A stretch of 64,000 bases of DNA. It comes from WHSW01 sp963729075. GTDB lineage: Bacteria; Actinomycetota; Thermoleophilia; Solirubrobacterales; 70-9. Of this stretch, positions 15,861 to 27,119 are shown piece by piece (position 1 is the stretch's first letter; the number at the start of each line of letters is the position of its first letter). Made by a program: the position numbers and the translations under genes. The notes under the pieces were generated by a model that was not told the DNA's origin, made no database searches, and saw only the letters and a program-made list of their open reading frames with translations. Location of the stretch: the NCBI GenBank assembly GCA_963729075.1, contig CAVSMU010000012.1, forward strand, positions 119,217-183,216, read 5' to 3'.

Positions 15861-17459
15861 ATGCCTGGGATGGCCGACGACGGCGGACAACGAACGGAGC
15901 TGGTCGAGGCGATGCTCGAGCCGGGCTTCTATCCGGACGCGCCACCGTCCGTTGACCTGCGCGACACCCACATCTCCTGGGTGTTTCTCGCCGGCGAGCG
16001 GGCGTTCAAGGTGAAGAAACCGGTCGTCTTCCCGTTTCTCGACTACGGAAGCCTCGAACGCCGCCACCAGATGTGCCGGGAGGAGATCAGGCTCAACCGC
16101 CGCCTGGCCCCCGAGATCTACCTGCGAGTCGTCGGCGTCGCTCGCCGCGGCGATCGGTACTCGCTCACCGCCGAGGACGACCCGGCGGCGATCGAGTACG
16201 CGGTCGAGATGCGGCGCGTCGAGGAGGATCGGAGTCTTGCCGCGTTGGCGCTCAGGGGCGAGCTCGGACCGGCCGAGGTAACCGCCGTCGCGCGGCGACT
16301 CGCCCGATTCCACGCCGCGGCTCCGGCGGCTCCGCCGGAGGCCCGCGCTGTTGCTCTTCTGGTGGTCACGCTGAACGAGAACCTGGCCACGCTTCGCAGC
16401 GCCGGCCTCGAGATCATCGGCGACCTGCGGCTGTCTGCCGCCGAGCGCTTCACCCGGGCGTTCGTCAGCGCGAGACGAGATGAGCTCGAGCGGCGGGCGC
16501 GGGCCGGGCTCGTCCGGGACTGCCACGGGGACCTGCGCGCCGAGCATGTGATCGTGCCGGCGCGCGGCGGGGTCTACGTCTATGACTGCGTGGAGTTCAA
16601 CCCCGACCTGCGCCGAATCGACGTCGCCGCCGACATGGCCTTCCTGGTCATGGACCTCGCTCGCCTCGGCGCGGAGTCGAGCGCCTGGCAACTGATCGAC
16701 GCCTACCGCCGGGACGGCGGCGATCCCGGGGACGACCCGCTGCTCTCGTTCCTCGCCTCCTATCGCGCCTGGGTGCGATCGAAGGTGGCGTGCCTGCGCG
16801 CGCTGGAGCTCGAACCCGGTGATCCGGAGCGCGGCCGTGCGGAGGCCCAGGCGCGTGAGCTGATCGGCCTCGGCCACCGATTCGCGTGGCGCGCCCGCCG
16901 CCCGCTCGCGCTGGTCGTCTGCGGGGTTGCGGGCACGGGCAAGACGACGCTGGCCCGCGAGCTGGCGGCGGTCAGCGGGTGGGATCACCTCTCCTCCGAC
17001 GTGACCCGGAAGCGGCTCGCCGGCATCGCCCCGACCGAGCGCGCCCGCGAGGAGCACTACTCGCGCGAGTTCACGCGGCGGACCTACCGGGAACTTGGCA
17101 GGTTGGCGCGCGAGGAGCTCGCCTCGAGGCACGGGGTGATCGTCGACGCCACCTGCCATCGGCGCACCGAACGCGCGGCCTTTCGCGCGGGGCTGGGCGA
17201 TTCGGCCGCCAGGCTCCTGTTCGTCGAGTGCCGGGCCTCGCCCGACGTGCTCGAGGCCCGGTTGCGCGCGCGCGAGACCGAGCCCGGCCGCGTTTCCGAC
17301 GCGGACGCCACCGTTGCACGACGACAGCTCCGCGATCTCGAGCCGCTGGACGAGGTGCCCGCAGGGACCTCGACGCAGCTTCCCGCCGATGCCCCGCCGG
17401 AGGAGCTGGTCGCCGCGGTCGAGCGCTTCATCGACTCCGCGGCCACGAGGTACGGTTGA
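15861..17459 (+). CDS. Rv2004c-like bifunctional kinase: phosphotransferase-like plus P-loop domain
   Basis: A 532-residue intact protein. The N-terminal half resembles aminoglycoside phosphotransferases, with CHGDLRAEHV (about residue 220) as the catalytic loop and DCVEFNPDLRRIDVAADMAF. The C-terminal half is a P-loop kinase with Walker A GVAGTGKTTLARELA (about residue 354) and DATCHRRTERAAF. The same two-part build is found in Mycobacterium tuberculosis Rv2004c, a DosR-regulon gene of unknown substrate. The ATG at 15861 leaves little room for a leader. Substrate unknown here too. Confidence 0.8.
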   Translation: MPGMADDGGQRTELVEAMLEPGFYPDAPPSVDLRDTHISWVFLAGERAFKVKKPVVFPFLDYGSLERRHQMCREEIRLNRRLAPEIYLRVVGVARRGDRYSLTAEDDPAAIEYAVEMRRVEEDRSLAALALRGELGPAEVTAVARRLARFHAAAPAAPPEARAVALLVVTLNENLATLRSAGLEIIGDLRLSAAERFTRAFVSARRDELERRARAGLVRDCHGDLRAEHVIVPARGGVYVYDCVEFNPDLRRIDVAADMAFLVMDLARLGAESSAWQLIDAYRRDGGDPGDDPLLSFLASYRAWVRSKVACLRALELEPGDPERGRAEAQARELIGLGHRFAWRARRPLALVVCGVAGTGKTTLARELAAVSGWDHLSSDVTRKRLAGIAPTERAREEHYSREFTRRTYRELGRLAREELASRHGVIVDATCHRRTERAAFRAGLGDSAARLLFVECRASPDVLEARLRARETEPGRVSDADATVARRQLRDLEPLDEVPAGTSTQLPADAPPEELVAAVERFIDSAATRYG

Positions 17460-17503
17460 CCTCCATGAACGCCTCCGAGCGGGTTGCAGGGAGCTGAGCG
17501 ATC

Positions 17504-18524
17504 ATTGAGCCAAAGCCGGCCGAGACGACGGTCGAGATGCTCGCCGTCGAGGGCGTGCGCCCACGGGAACGGCTGCTGGAGGTCGCGGTCGAGCACGCCA
17601 GCCGCCGCGTGCCGAAGGCGGCTCCGACCCAGACGGCGCGCGATGTGCTCGCGTCGTTGATCGGCGAAGAGTTCTCATCCGCGGACGACGTCGCGATCCT
17701 CGACGGCCACGAGCTGGTCGGGCTGGTGCCGATCGAACGCCTGCTGGCGGCGCCGGGAGATGCGACGATGGCCGGGATCATGGACGCGGACCCCCCGGTG
17801 GTCGATCCCGGCTGCGATCAGGAGGCGATCGCCTGGAAGATGGTCGAGCACCACGAGTCGAGCGTCGCGGTCGTCGACGGGAGCGGCCGCTTCGTCGGAC
17901 TGGTGCCACCTCATCGGATGCTCTCGGTGCTCCTCCATGAGCACGACGAGGATTTCGCCCGCCTGGGTGGGTACATGCGGGGCACCCTCGGCGCGCGCCG
18001 CGCGGCGGAGGAGCCGGTGACGCAGCGGCTTTGGCACCGGTTCCCCTGGCTGTTGATCGGCCTCGTCGGGGCGATGGCCTCGGCGGTGATCGTCGGTGCG
18101 TTCGAGGAGCACCTGAGCGAGGTGCTCCTGCTCGCGTTCTTCCTCCCGGCCGTCGTCTATCTCGCCGACGCGGTCGGGACCCAGACCGAGGCGATCCTGA
18201 TCCGCGGGCTCTCGGTCGGGATCGGGCTGCGCAAGGTGATCCGCGCGCGAGCTGATCTCGGGGGCGATCATCGGCGCGCTGATCGGCCTCGCGTTCCTCC
18301 CCTTCGCCCTGATCGGCTGGGGAAACGAGGAGGTCGCGATCGCGGTCGCGCTGGCGCTCTTCTGCGCCTGCTCGATCGCGACGCTGGTGGCGATGGCGCT
18401 GCCGCTGGCATTTCAGCGCCTCGGGGTCGATCCCGCTTTCGGCTCCGGGCCGCTGGCGACCGTGATCCAGGACCTGCTCTCGATCGTCGTCTACCTGGCG
18501 ATCGCGGCGCCGATCGCGACATGA
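17504..18524 (+). CDS. MgtE-like divalent cation transporter with CBS pair
   Basis: About 340 residues (one frameshift near 18245). Two CBS domains (VLASLIGEEFSSADDVAIL, then AGIMDADPPVVDPGCDQEA) precede membrane helices containing GLVGAMASAVIVGAF, FFLPAVVYLADAVGTQTEAI and, past the frameshift, SGAIIGALIGLAF and PLATVIQDLLSI. PxVxxxxxxxGTQT and the PLATxxQD element are MgtE/SLC41 signatures for Mg2+ or related ions. The N-terminal MgtE domain is short. ATG at 17537 is the conservative start; ATT at 17504 has a better GGGAG site. The end overlaps the next gene as ATGA. Confidence 0.75.
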
Positions 18525-19961
18525 GCACCGACGGGTTAAAGCAGGTGCCGGTGATGACCCTGCACCCCGAGCGCTTCCGGGGGTCATCGGCGCCGAGGCC
18601 TTCGCCGAGGTGCAGGCGGCGATCGGGCGTGCGCGGGAGCTGTTCACGGGCCGCGTCGTCTGGCACGTCAACTCGACCGCCCGCGGCGGGGGAGTCGTCG
18701 AGCTGCTCCAGTCGCTGCTCGGCTACACCCGCGGCGCCGGGGTCGACGCGCGCTGGGTCGTGGTCGAGGGCTCCCCGGAGTTCTTCGTGGTGACGAAGCG
18801 GATCCACAACCGCCTCCACGGCGCGCCGGGCGACGGCGGCGCCGCTCGGGGAGGCCGAGCGCGGGATCTACGAGCGAGACGCTGCGAGCGAGCGCCGCTG
18901 AGCTCGCGCGGCATCGTGCGCCCGCGCGACGTCGTCTTCTGCCACGACCCGCAGACCGCCGGCCTCGTCGAGCCCCTGCTCGAGACGGGGGCGACCGTGG
19001 TCTGGCGCTGCCACGTCGGCATCGACCTGCCGAACGAGATCGCGCGCGAGACCTGGGCGTTCCTGCGCGATTACGTGCAGGCCGGCTCACGCCTACGTGT
19101 TCTCGCGCCGCGCGTATCGCCTGGGAGGGGCTCGACCGCGAGCGGATCTGGGTCGTCCCGCCGTCGATCGACGCGTTCTCGCCGAAGAACCAGGAGCTGG
19201 CGCCGGAGGCGGTCGAGGCGATCCTCGCGCGCGTCGGGATCGGCCCGAGGCGGGACGGAGCGGCGGCGACATTCGAGCGCGCCGACGGCTCCCCGGGCCG
19301 CGTCGACCGCGCGGCGGAGATCGATCAGGAGGCGCCGGTGCCCGCCGACGCGCCGCTGGTGGCGCAGGTCTCGCGCTGGGACCGGCTCAAGGACCCGCTC
19401 GGCGTGCTGCGCGGGTTCGCCGAGCACTGCGACGACGCCGACGCCCACCTGCTGCTCGCCGGGCCGAGCGTCGCCGCGGTCTCCGACGACCCCGAGGGTG
19501 CCGAGGTCCTGGCCGAGGTCCGGGAGCTGCGCGCGCGGCTCCCAGCGCCGAGCTGCGCGCGCGGGTGCACCTCGCCTGCCTGCCGATGGACGACGTCGAG
19601 GAGAACGCCGCGATGGTCAACGCGATCCAGCGGCGCGCCGACAGGTGGTGGTGCAGAAGAGCCTCGCCGAGGGCTTCGGGCTCACCGTCGCCGAGGCGAT
19701 GTGGAAGGCGCGGCCGGTGGTCGCCAGCCGGGCCGGGGGGATCCAGGACCAGATCGTCGACGGGGTCACCGGGCTGCTGCTCGACGACCCCCGCGACCTC
19801 GCCGGTTCGGACGCGCTTGCGAGGAGCTGCTCGGCGACCCCGAGCGGGCGGCGATGATCGGCGCGGCGGCGCGGGAGTGGGTGATCGAGGGCTTTCTCGG
19901 CTCGCGCCACCTGATCCAGTACCTGCGCCTGCTCGACGGGCTGTTGACCGGGCGCCGGTGA
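18521..19961 (+). CDS. TreT-like trehalose synthase glycosyltransferase, multiply frameshifted
   Basis: Joined across at least five single-base breaks this is a GT4 glycosyltransferase of the trehalose glycosyltransferring synthase type. Elements include VVWHVNSTARGGGVVELLQS, DVVFCHDPQTAGL, WRCHVGIDLPN, VPPSIDAFSPKN, VAQVSRWDRLKDPLGVLRG and the donor-binding EGFGLTVAEAMWKARPVV. TreT makes trehalose from NDP-glucose and glucose. The ATG at 18521 overlaps the upstream transporter stop. Because every domain is still readable, I favour sequence errors over gene death. Mycobacteria couple another trehalose gene, otsB1, to the DosR regulon. Confidence 0.75.
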
Positions 19962-20013
19962 AGACCGTCGGCTAGCCGCGGATGCGGATGGACGGAGCCG
20001 CGGGCCTGGCAGG

Positions 20014-20019
20014 TAGGCT
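20014..20019 (+). promoter_or_regulatory. -10 element of a leaderless gene
   Basis: TAGGCT ends 7 nt before the ATG at 20027. No convincing palindrome is found at the two expected distances (the best candidate, near 19963, is 51 bp away). Confidence 0.4.
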
Positions 20020-20026
20020 CCGATCG

Positions 20027-21389
20027 ATGGACGCGTTCGAGTCCTGATCGCGGGTGGAGGCATCGCCGCCGCGGAGGCGCTGCTGGCGCTCGACGACCTC
20101 GCCGGGGATCGCGTCGGGGTCGAGCTGATCGCTCCCGGAGAGGTTTCGTCTATCGCCCGCACCTCGTCGCCGAGCCGTTCTCGCTCGGCCCCGCGGCCCG
20201 GATCGAGCTCGAGCCGGCTCGCCCGTGAGCACCATGCGCGACCAGCAGGCGCGACGCGCTCGCCTCGGTCGACCCCGGGCCCGCATCGATCCGGACCGCA
20301 AGCGGCGCGAGCCTCGATTACGACGCGCTCTTGATCGCGACCGGCGCCCGTCCCGTCGCCGCGGTCGAAGGCGCGCTCATTTCGGCGACCGCGCTCGGGA
20401 CGCGAGGCGTTCCGCGCGCCTCCTCGGCGAGCTCGAGGCCGCGACCGCGCAGCGGTTGGCGTTCGCGGTGCCGTGCGGGGGTCCGCTGGTCGCTTCCCGC
20501 CTACGAGCTGGCGCTGCTGAGCGCCGCCCACCTGCGTGCCCGCGGCGTCTCGGGCGTCGAGATCTCGCTCGCGACGCACGAGCCGCGGCCATTGGAGCTG
20601 CTCGGCGAGAGCGCGCCGGAGGTCGTCGGCGAGCTGCTCGCCGAGGCCGGGATCGAGCTGCGGGCGCGGGGCCGCGCCGCGTCCGATTCGAGCGCCCGCG
20701 GCTCGAGCTGCGCGGACGGAGGCGAGATGCACGCGGACCACGTCGTCGCCCTGCCGGCGCTCGAGGTCCCGAGATCGACGGGATCCCGCAGCGGAGCCGG
20801 GGCTTCATCCCGACCGACGTCCGGCTCAACGTCGAGGGGCTGACCGACGTCTGGGCGGCGGGCGATGCGACCTGGTTTCCGATCAAGCAGGGCGGGCCTC
20901 GCGGCGCAGCAGGCCGATGTCGCCGCCGAGGCGATCGCCGCGCGGGCGGGCGCCGAGGTGCCGATCTCGAGCTTCCGGCCGGTTTTGCGCGCGGCGCTGC
21001 TCACCGGCGTCCTGCCGCGCTACTTCCGCTCGGCGCTGTTCGCCGGCTTCGACGACGCGGCGAGCCCGAGCGCGCTCTGGTCGCCGCCGACGAAGCTGGC
21101 GGGCCGCTACCTCGGCTCCTATCTCAGCGCCGCGGCCCATCGGGTCACGGCGCATGGCGAGTTCGTCGATCTCGAGCCGCCGAGCGGGCGCGGAGCTGAG
21201 GCCGACGACCGCGAGCATCAGCGCTACGAGCTCGACTTCGCCCTCGCGGCGGCCGATGCCGATGCCCGCAAGGGCGACTACGACGGGGCGCTCGGGTGGC
21301 TCGGCGTGGTCGAGGAGATGGCCCTCGTCCTGCCGCCGGCCTACCTCGAGCGGCGCGAGTCGTGGCGGAGGAGCGGCCGCCGGGCATAG
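20027..21389 (+). CDS. SQR/NDH-like FAD oxidoreductase with C-terminal extension, frameshifted
   Basis: First of three paralogues here (others at 33852 and 44321). Across several breaks it shows VLIAGGGIAAAEALLALDDL (FAD), YDALLIATGARP, GVRWSLPAYELALL (a Pro-rich loop shared by all three), SRGFIPTDVRLNVEGLTDVW and AAGDATWFPIKQGGLAAQQA. That is the fold of sulfide:quinone oxidoreductase and type II NADH dehydrogenase, which feed electrons to quinone at the membrane. The usual SQR cysteine pair is not evident, so sulfide need not be the donor. Unlike its paralogues it carries a 60-residue tail (ADARKGDYDGALGWLGVVEE) also found as an orphan at 4.1 kb. Confidence 0.75.
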
Positions 21390-22893
21390 CCGGGTTCCTC
21401 CTGGTTCTGTGCCACCGCGACCCGGCCCCCCGCGGGCCGGGCGATCTCGACCAGCTCGGCGATCGAGTCGGCGATCCCGTCGGCGACGACGTCGAGGTCG
21501 GGGACCGAGTCGCGCGCCGCGTTGAGGCAGAAGAAGACGCGACCGTCGTAGCTGAGCACGGCGACGCCGAGCGCGTGCTCGGCCGCGAGCGGGACGAGCG
21601 GCCAGACCGCCCGCATCCGCGAGCCGAACGCGTACAGCGGGCAGCTGCGGCCCGGGGACGTTGGTGATCGTCACGTTGAAGAGCCGGGTCGCGAACAGCG
21701 AGCGGGCGAGGAAGGTGTGGATCACCGGCGGCGCATGCGCGGCGAGGTCGATGATCGTCCCGCGATCCCATCGCCTGCGTGCCCGCCTTCAGGCGCTCGG
21801 CCTCGTCGAGCTGCAGCTCGTAGCGTCGCGCGGATCTCGGCTCGGCGACCGGCAGGTGGACGAAGAGCGAGGTGATCCGGTTGCCCAGCGCAAGGCGCTC
21901 AGCGGCGCTGCGGATGTTGACCGGGACCATCGCCCGGACTCCGGCAGCAGGCAGCGGCTCGCCACGGTGTTCGAACAGACGTCGCAGGCCGCCCGCGGTC
22001 GCCGCGAGCACGACGTCGTTGACGGTCCCGCCCAGGGAGCGCTTGATCACCTTCAGGTCCTCGAGCGGACACCTCGATCACGGCCAGCGCGCGAGCCGCG
22101 CCGATCGGCTCGTTGAGGCTCGTTGCCGGGGCGGCGATCAGCTCATCACGGACGAGCACCTCGATCAGGGCGCGGGAGCGACGCAGCGCCTCGCCGCCCG
22201 CGGCCGGGGTGAGTCGACGACGTCGACGCCGGCGCCGAGCGATGTCCGCGGCCGCGCGCGCGGCACCGGTCCAGAGGCCGACGACGCCGCAGCGCCCGCT
22301 TCGACCGGCACCTGCGCCAGCTGCCGGCCGAGCGACCGCGGCCGAGGAGTCGCGGGGCGGCTTGCGGGGGTGCGGGCGGTCGTCGGTCGCACGGCGCGCG
22401 GTGTTTGGCTGCGGGTCGAGGATGGTTTGGCCGATGTCGACCGAGCCGACGCCGTCGACCATGCAGTGATGGGTCTTGCTCACCATCGCCCAGCGCCCAT
22501 CGGCGAGCTCGAGCACCACGATCTCCCAGAGCGGGCGGGCGCGGTCGAGGCGCTGGGAGAAGTACTCGCCCGCCCACTCGCGAAGCTCCGCCTCTCCCGC
22601 CGGGGCCGGGAGGCGCAGCAGCGCGCACATGATGGGCGATGTCAAAGCGCTCGTCGTCCACCCACCGAGGCCAGCGGAGCCCGCCGGTGCGGGGCTCGGA
22701 GAGACGTTGGCGGAATCGCGGCAGGGTGTCGAGGCGGGCGCCGAGGTCGGCGCGCAGGCGGTCGACGCCCGGCGGACGCGCCTCCGGGCGCGGGCTCGAA
22801 CAGCATCACGGCGCCGATGTGCATGTGGGCGCTCTGGTCGGCCTCCTCGAGCTCGAGGAAGGTCGCGTCGAGCGCCGTGAGCTCATCGCTCAT
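21341..22893 (-). CDS. wax ester synthase/diacylglycerol acyltransferase (WS/DGAT), frameshifted
   Basis: Reads as a WS/DGAT across several frame breaks. It starts MSDELTALDATFLELEEAD, has RPLWEIVVLELADGRWAMV and the catalytic HHCMVDG (HHxxxDG, near 22455), then SLGGTVNDVVLAATAGGLRR, MVPVNIR, the GNRITSLFVHLP strand and NVTITNVPGPQLP. It esterifies acyl-CoA to diacylglycerol or fatty alcohol, making storage lipid. Its mycobacterial relative Tgs1 is a DosR-regulon gene. ATG at 22893; a -10-like GATGAT at 22923-22918 is 54 bp from palindrome C. It overlaps the 3' end of the convergent flavoprotein. Confidence 0.85.
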
Positions 22894-22917
22894 GCGAGTC
22901 CACCGTCCACGCCGACC

Positions 22918-23012
22918 ATCATCGCCGCTGCTCGCCGCCGGCTCATCGTGGGCGAGCCACACTCGGCTTCGGTGCTGACTACGGATGCCTGGCGGGCCCG
23001 ACCAGTTAGGTT
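22918..23012. promoter_or_regulatory. divergent regulon promoter C (WS/DGAT / PEP synthase)
   Basis: Palindrome 22970-22984 reads CGGTGCT-G-ACTACGG. To the right TAGGTT (23007-23012) is 30 bp from the centre and 6 nt before the ATG at 23019. To the left GATGAT (22923-22918, minus) is 54 bp away. Confidence 0.6.
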
Positions 23013-23018
23013 CAGGGT

Positions 23019-25371
23019 ATGGAGACCGCCGCAGCGCAGCCCGACGCCCGGCGAGCCGGGGAGGCCGAGCGAGCCGCGGAGCCCGTGCGGGCGTTCGCGA
23101 GCCTCTCGCGCGCCGACGTCGCCTACGCGGGCGGCAAGGGAGCAAATCTTGGCGAGCTGACCGCGGCCGGCCTGCCCGTCCCCGGCGGCTTCGTCGTCGG
23201 CGCCCCCGCCTACGCGGCGTTCTGCGACGAGCGGCGGGCTGCGGGAGCGGATCGCCGCGCCGCCTGGCCGAGGTCGACGTCGACGACACCGAGGCGCTCG
23301 CGGCCGCGACCGCCGAAGTGCGTGAGATGGTCGAATCCGAGCCGATCCCGGCCCGGGTCGAGGAGGCGATCCGCACCGCCTACGCCGAGCTCGCCGACGG
23401 CGACGGCGAACTGCCCGTCGCGGTGCGATCCTCGGCGACCGCCGAGGACACCGAGGCGGCCTCGTTCGCGGGCATGAACGAGACCTTCCTCAACGTCCGC
23501 GGCGCCGACGCGGTGGTCGACGCGGTGCGCCGCTGCTGGTCCTCGCTGTTCGGGGCGCGCACGGTCTTCTATCGCGCCAAGCGCGGCTTCGGCCAGGCGG
23601 ACATGGACATCGCGGTCGTCGTCCAGCGCCAGGTGCTCGCGACGCGGGCCGGGGTCATGTTCACGATCGATCCCGCCTCGGGGGACACCGACAGGCTCGT
23701 GATCGAGGGCTCGTTCGGCCTCGGCGAGGCCGTCGTCTCCGGAAGCGTCTCGCCCGATCGCTACCTGGTCGAAAAGGAGCATCTCGCGATCGTCGCGCGG
23801 GAGGTGCGCCGCAAGGAGCTCGTGATCGAGCCGGACCCGGAGGGTGGCACGGTGACGCGCGAGCTGCGCGGGGCAGAGGCCCAGCGGCCGGTGCTCTCCG
23901 ACGACGAGGTGACGGAGGTCGCCGAGCTCGGGCGCAGGATCGAGGCGCACTACGGGACGGCGCAGGACACCGAGTGGTGCTTCGACGCCGACGGGCGCGC
24001 CTGGATGCTGCAGTCGCGGCCGGTCACCTCGGCCGGTGGCGAGCCCGCGGCCGAGGGGCCGGCGCCCGAAGGCGAGATCCTGCTCAAGGGCCTCGGGGCG
24101 GCCCCGGGGTCGGCGTCGGGGCGCGCCCGGATCGTGGACGCGCTCGACGGCGCCGACGGGCTCGGCGACCGGGACATACTCGTCACCCACATGACCGCAC
24201 CCGACTGGGTGCCGCTGATGCGCCGCTCGGCGGCGATCGTCACCGACTCGGGCGGGATGACCTGCCACGCGGCGATCGTCTCGCGCGAGCTCGGCATCCC
24301 CTGCGTGGTCGGGACCGCCGAAGCGACGACGAAGCTCCGCGACGGCGAGCTGGTCACCGTCGACGCGACACAGGGCGTCGTCCGCGAGGGCGCCGTCGCG
24401 GTCCCGCGCGAGCCGGCGGCCGCGGCGGCGACGGCCGGCCGCGGCGGCCGCGGCCGCGACCGCGACGAAGCTGCTCGTCAACCTCTCCGAGCCGTCGCAG
24501 GTCGAGCGCGCCGCCGCGCTCGACGTCGAGGGCGTCGGCCTGCTGCGCGCCGAGCTGATGGTGCTCGAGGCGCTCGAGGGTAAGCATCCGCGGCTGCTGA
24601 TGGAGGAGGGACGCTGCGGAGGAGTTCGTCGAGCGGATGAGCGAGGCGCTGACCACCTTCGCCGCCGCCTTCTCTCCGCGGCCGATCACCTACCGGACGA
24701 TCGACTTCCGCACGAACGAGTTCCGCGGGCTCGAGGGCGGCGAGCGCTTCGAGCCCGAGGAGGCGAACCCGATGATCGGCTACCGCGGCGCGCTGCGATA
24801 CATGCGCGAGCCGGACCTGCTCCGACTGGAGCTCGACGCGATCCACCGGGTCTGGGACGCAGGGCCACACGAACTTCCACGTGATGATCCCGTTCGTCCG
24901 CACCCCGCGCGAGCTCGAGGCCGCGTGCCGGGTGGCCGAGCGAGGCCGGTCTGCTCGACGCGCCCCGGCTTCGAGCTCTGGGTGATGGCCGAGGTGCCCT
25001 CGGTGCTCTTCCACCTCGAGCGCTACGCCGAGCTCGGGGCCGCCGGGATCTCGATCGGCTCCAACGACCTCACCCAGCTGATGCTCGGCGCCGACCGCGA
25101 CTCCGAGGTCGTCGCCGAGGTCTTCGACGAGCGCGACGAGGCGGTCGCCGAGTACCTGCGGCGGCTGATCCCGCGAGCGCGCGAGCTCGGCCTCCAGACG
25201 TCGATCTGCGGTCAGGCGCCCTCCGTCCATCCCGAGTACGCGGAGCTGCTGGTCCGTGCCGGGATCGACGCGATCTCGGTCAACATCGATGCCGTCGATC
25301 GGGCGCGGGCGCTGATCGGCGCCGCCGAGCGGCGCGTCATCCTCGAGGCGGCTCGCCGCGCGCCTCGCTGA
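23019..25371 (+). CDS. ppsA: phosphoenolpyruvate synthase, frameshifted
   Basis: About 780 residues in several frames. The N-terminal ATP-grasp part has AYAGGKGANLGELTAAGLPV, VAVRSSATAEDTEAASFAGM and FGLGEAVVSGSVSPDRY. The phosphohistidine domain carries GGMTCHAAIVSRELGIPCV with the catalytic His (near 24268). The C-terminal TIM barrel shows DFRTNEFRGLEGGERFEP, GYRGALRYM, GISIGSNDLTQLMLGADRDS and SICGQAPS. It converts pyruvate and ATP to PEP, AMP and phosphate. Breaks lie near 23245, 24435, 24615, 24870 and 24950. The leaderless start lies behind palindrome C. With POR and GAPDH it points to gluconeogenic carbon flow. Confidence 0.88.
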
Positions 25372-25813
25372 TCACGGCGTCGGCGAGCGCGCCGACGCGC
25401 TCGCAGACCGGAGGCGAGAGCCCGCCACCGGTCGCGAAGCTCTCCGCCTCGATTCCGAAGACGACCAGTCGCTTCGGCATGCGGCCGAGCTCGCGCCCGA
25501 GCTCGACCACCTCGGACAGGTCGAGCGCGTGCGTGGACGCCGTCGGCCCGGGACGCTCGGCCAGCTCCTCATGGTCGAGCTCGAGCCGGTGCACCGTGCC
25601 GGGCGTTGGGCCGGCGACCGCGTCGACGATCACCGCCACACGGGCGCCGTCCCAGCGCAGCAGCAGGTCGCTCGGCTCGCGCTCGCAGACGATCACGTCG
25701 AGCTCGGGCGCGCGCTCGGCGACCAGCTCGGCGACCCGGGGGCCGGCGCCGTCGTCGCCGCGCAGGCGGTTGCCGAGACCGATCACCAACGCCCCATCGC
25801 CCGGCTCGCTCAC
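25337..25813 (-). CDS. NiFe-hydrogenase maturation protease
   Basis: A 158-residue protein of the HycI/HoxW family, with LVIGLGNRLRGDDGAGPRV at the start, DAVAGPTPGTVHRLEL, STHALDLSEVVELGREL and VVFGIEAESFATGGGLSPPV. These carry the acidic residues and the His that bind nickel while the C-terminal tail of the large subunit is cleaved after Ni insertion. GTG at 25813 overlaps the large-subunit stop (GTGA). Its 3' end overlaps the convergent PEP synthase gene by 35 bp. It ends the hydrogenase operon and is intact. Confidence 0.88.
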   Translation of the reverse strand: MSEPGDGALVIGLGNRLRGDDGAGPRVAELVAERAPELDVIVCEREPSDLLLRWDGARVAVIVDAVAGPTPGTVHRLELDHEELAERPGPTASTHALDLSEVVELGRELGRMPKRLVVFGIEAESFATGGGLSPPVCERVGALADAVISEARGEPPRG

Positions 25814-27119
25814 CGGCGGTCGATCTCGAGCCGCAGGAAATGCGTCGAGCAGGAGATGCATGGGTCGTAGTTGCGCACCGCCTGCTCGCAGCGCCACCGC
25901 AGCTCCGCGTCGGGCAGATCGAGGTTGGCCTGCACGAAGCCGCGCAGGTCGTTCTCGATCGAGGCCTGGTTCTGCGAGGTCGGCGGCACGATCCGGGCGG
26001 CCCGGATGCGACCATCGGCGCCGAGCTCGTAGCGGTGCCAGAGCATCCCGCGCGGCGCCTCGGTCCATCCCGATCCCGCCGCATCGGCGGGCTCGACCTC
26101 GACCGAGGGCGGATCCGGCGGCTCGTAGGCGGCCAGCAGCCGCAACGCCTCGTCGGCCGCATACAGCATCTCGACCGAGCGGATCACGATCGTCATGAAC
26201 GGGTTCCGGCAGACCGGCCCCAGCCCAGCCTCGGCGGCCGCGTCGCGGGCCAGGCGCGAGAGCCGGTCGTGGTTGAGCGCGTAGCGCGAGATCGGTCCGA
26301 GAACGTAGTTGCCGCGCTCGCGGATGCGGGCGTGCAGTGCGGTCGAATGCGGGACCTGCTCCTCGACGATGTGATCGGGGAACTGCGCCGGCGCGATGCT
26401 CGAGGCCGGCGGTCGAGACCAACCGCCCGCGCTCGATCGGGTAGGCGCCGTCGGCGCGAAGCGCGGCCAGCTCGGCGTCGAGCTCGCGCTCGGGGAACTC
26501 GAGCGTGGCGGCCCAGCGAACCGTCTCGACCAGGTCCTCGCGCGCCCGCTCGAGCGCCTCGGTGACGGGCTCGAGCTCCGCCGGCGTCGGGAGCGCGGTA
26601 GAAGCCGCCGACTCGGACGTTGATCGGGTGGACCGGCCGCCCGCCGACGACGCGCATGAGCTCGTTTCCCGCCCGCTTGATCCGCAGCCCGCGCTCGACG
26701 AGGTCGGCGTGGCCGTCGCGGGCCATCTCGATCGCGCCCTCGTAGCCGAGGAAGTCGGGCGCGTGGAGCATGAACACGTGCAGGGCATGGCTCTCGAGCC
26801 ACTCGCCGCAGTAGATCAGGCGCCGTAGGGCCCAGATCGGCTCCGGGATCTCGATCCCGAGCGCGTCCTCGATCGCCGCGCAGGCGCTCATCTGGTAGGC
26901 GATCGGGCAGATCCCGCAGATCCGCGAGGTGATGTCGGGAGCGTCCGTGAACGGCCGCTCCCGCAGCAGCGCCTCGAAGAAGCGCGGCGGCTCGTAGATC
27001 TCCAGCCGCACGTCCTCGACCGCGTCGCCGCGCACGGTCACATGAAGTGCGCCCTCCCCTTCGACGCGCGCCAGCGCGCCGACCTTGATCGTTGTCGTCC
27101 GCGGCTCGCGCTCAGCCAC
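25810..27119 (-). CDS. hydA: group 3b NiFe-hydrogenase large (alpha) subunit, frameshifted
   Basis: About 430 residues. The N-terminal Ni ligand motif is RICGICPIAYQMSACAAIED and the C-terminal one NYDPCISCSTHFLRLEIDRR, giving the four cysteines of the NiFe centre. IKVGALARVEGEGALHV is the usual opening. HydA-type subunits of group 3b (NADPH-linked, sulfhydrogenase-like) have these forms. GTG at 27119 follows GAGGAGGACC and overlaps hydD by 8 nt. Frame breaks occur near 26595 and 26400. The tail after DPCISC has the length removed by the neighbouring protease. Confidence 0.88.

Noticed and set aside
19956..19970. Possible palindrome (CGGTGAAGACCGTCG) upstream of the flavoprotein at 20027
   Set aside because: Spacing to TAGGCT is 51 bp and the right half is poor. 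It also lies at the end of the TreT gene, in a frameshift-prone area, so it was left out of the count.
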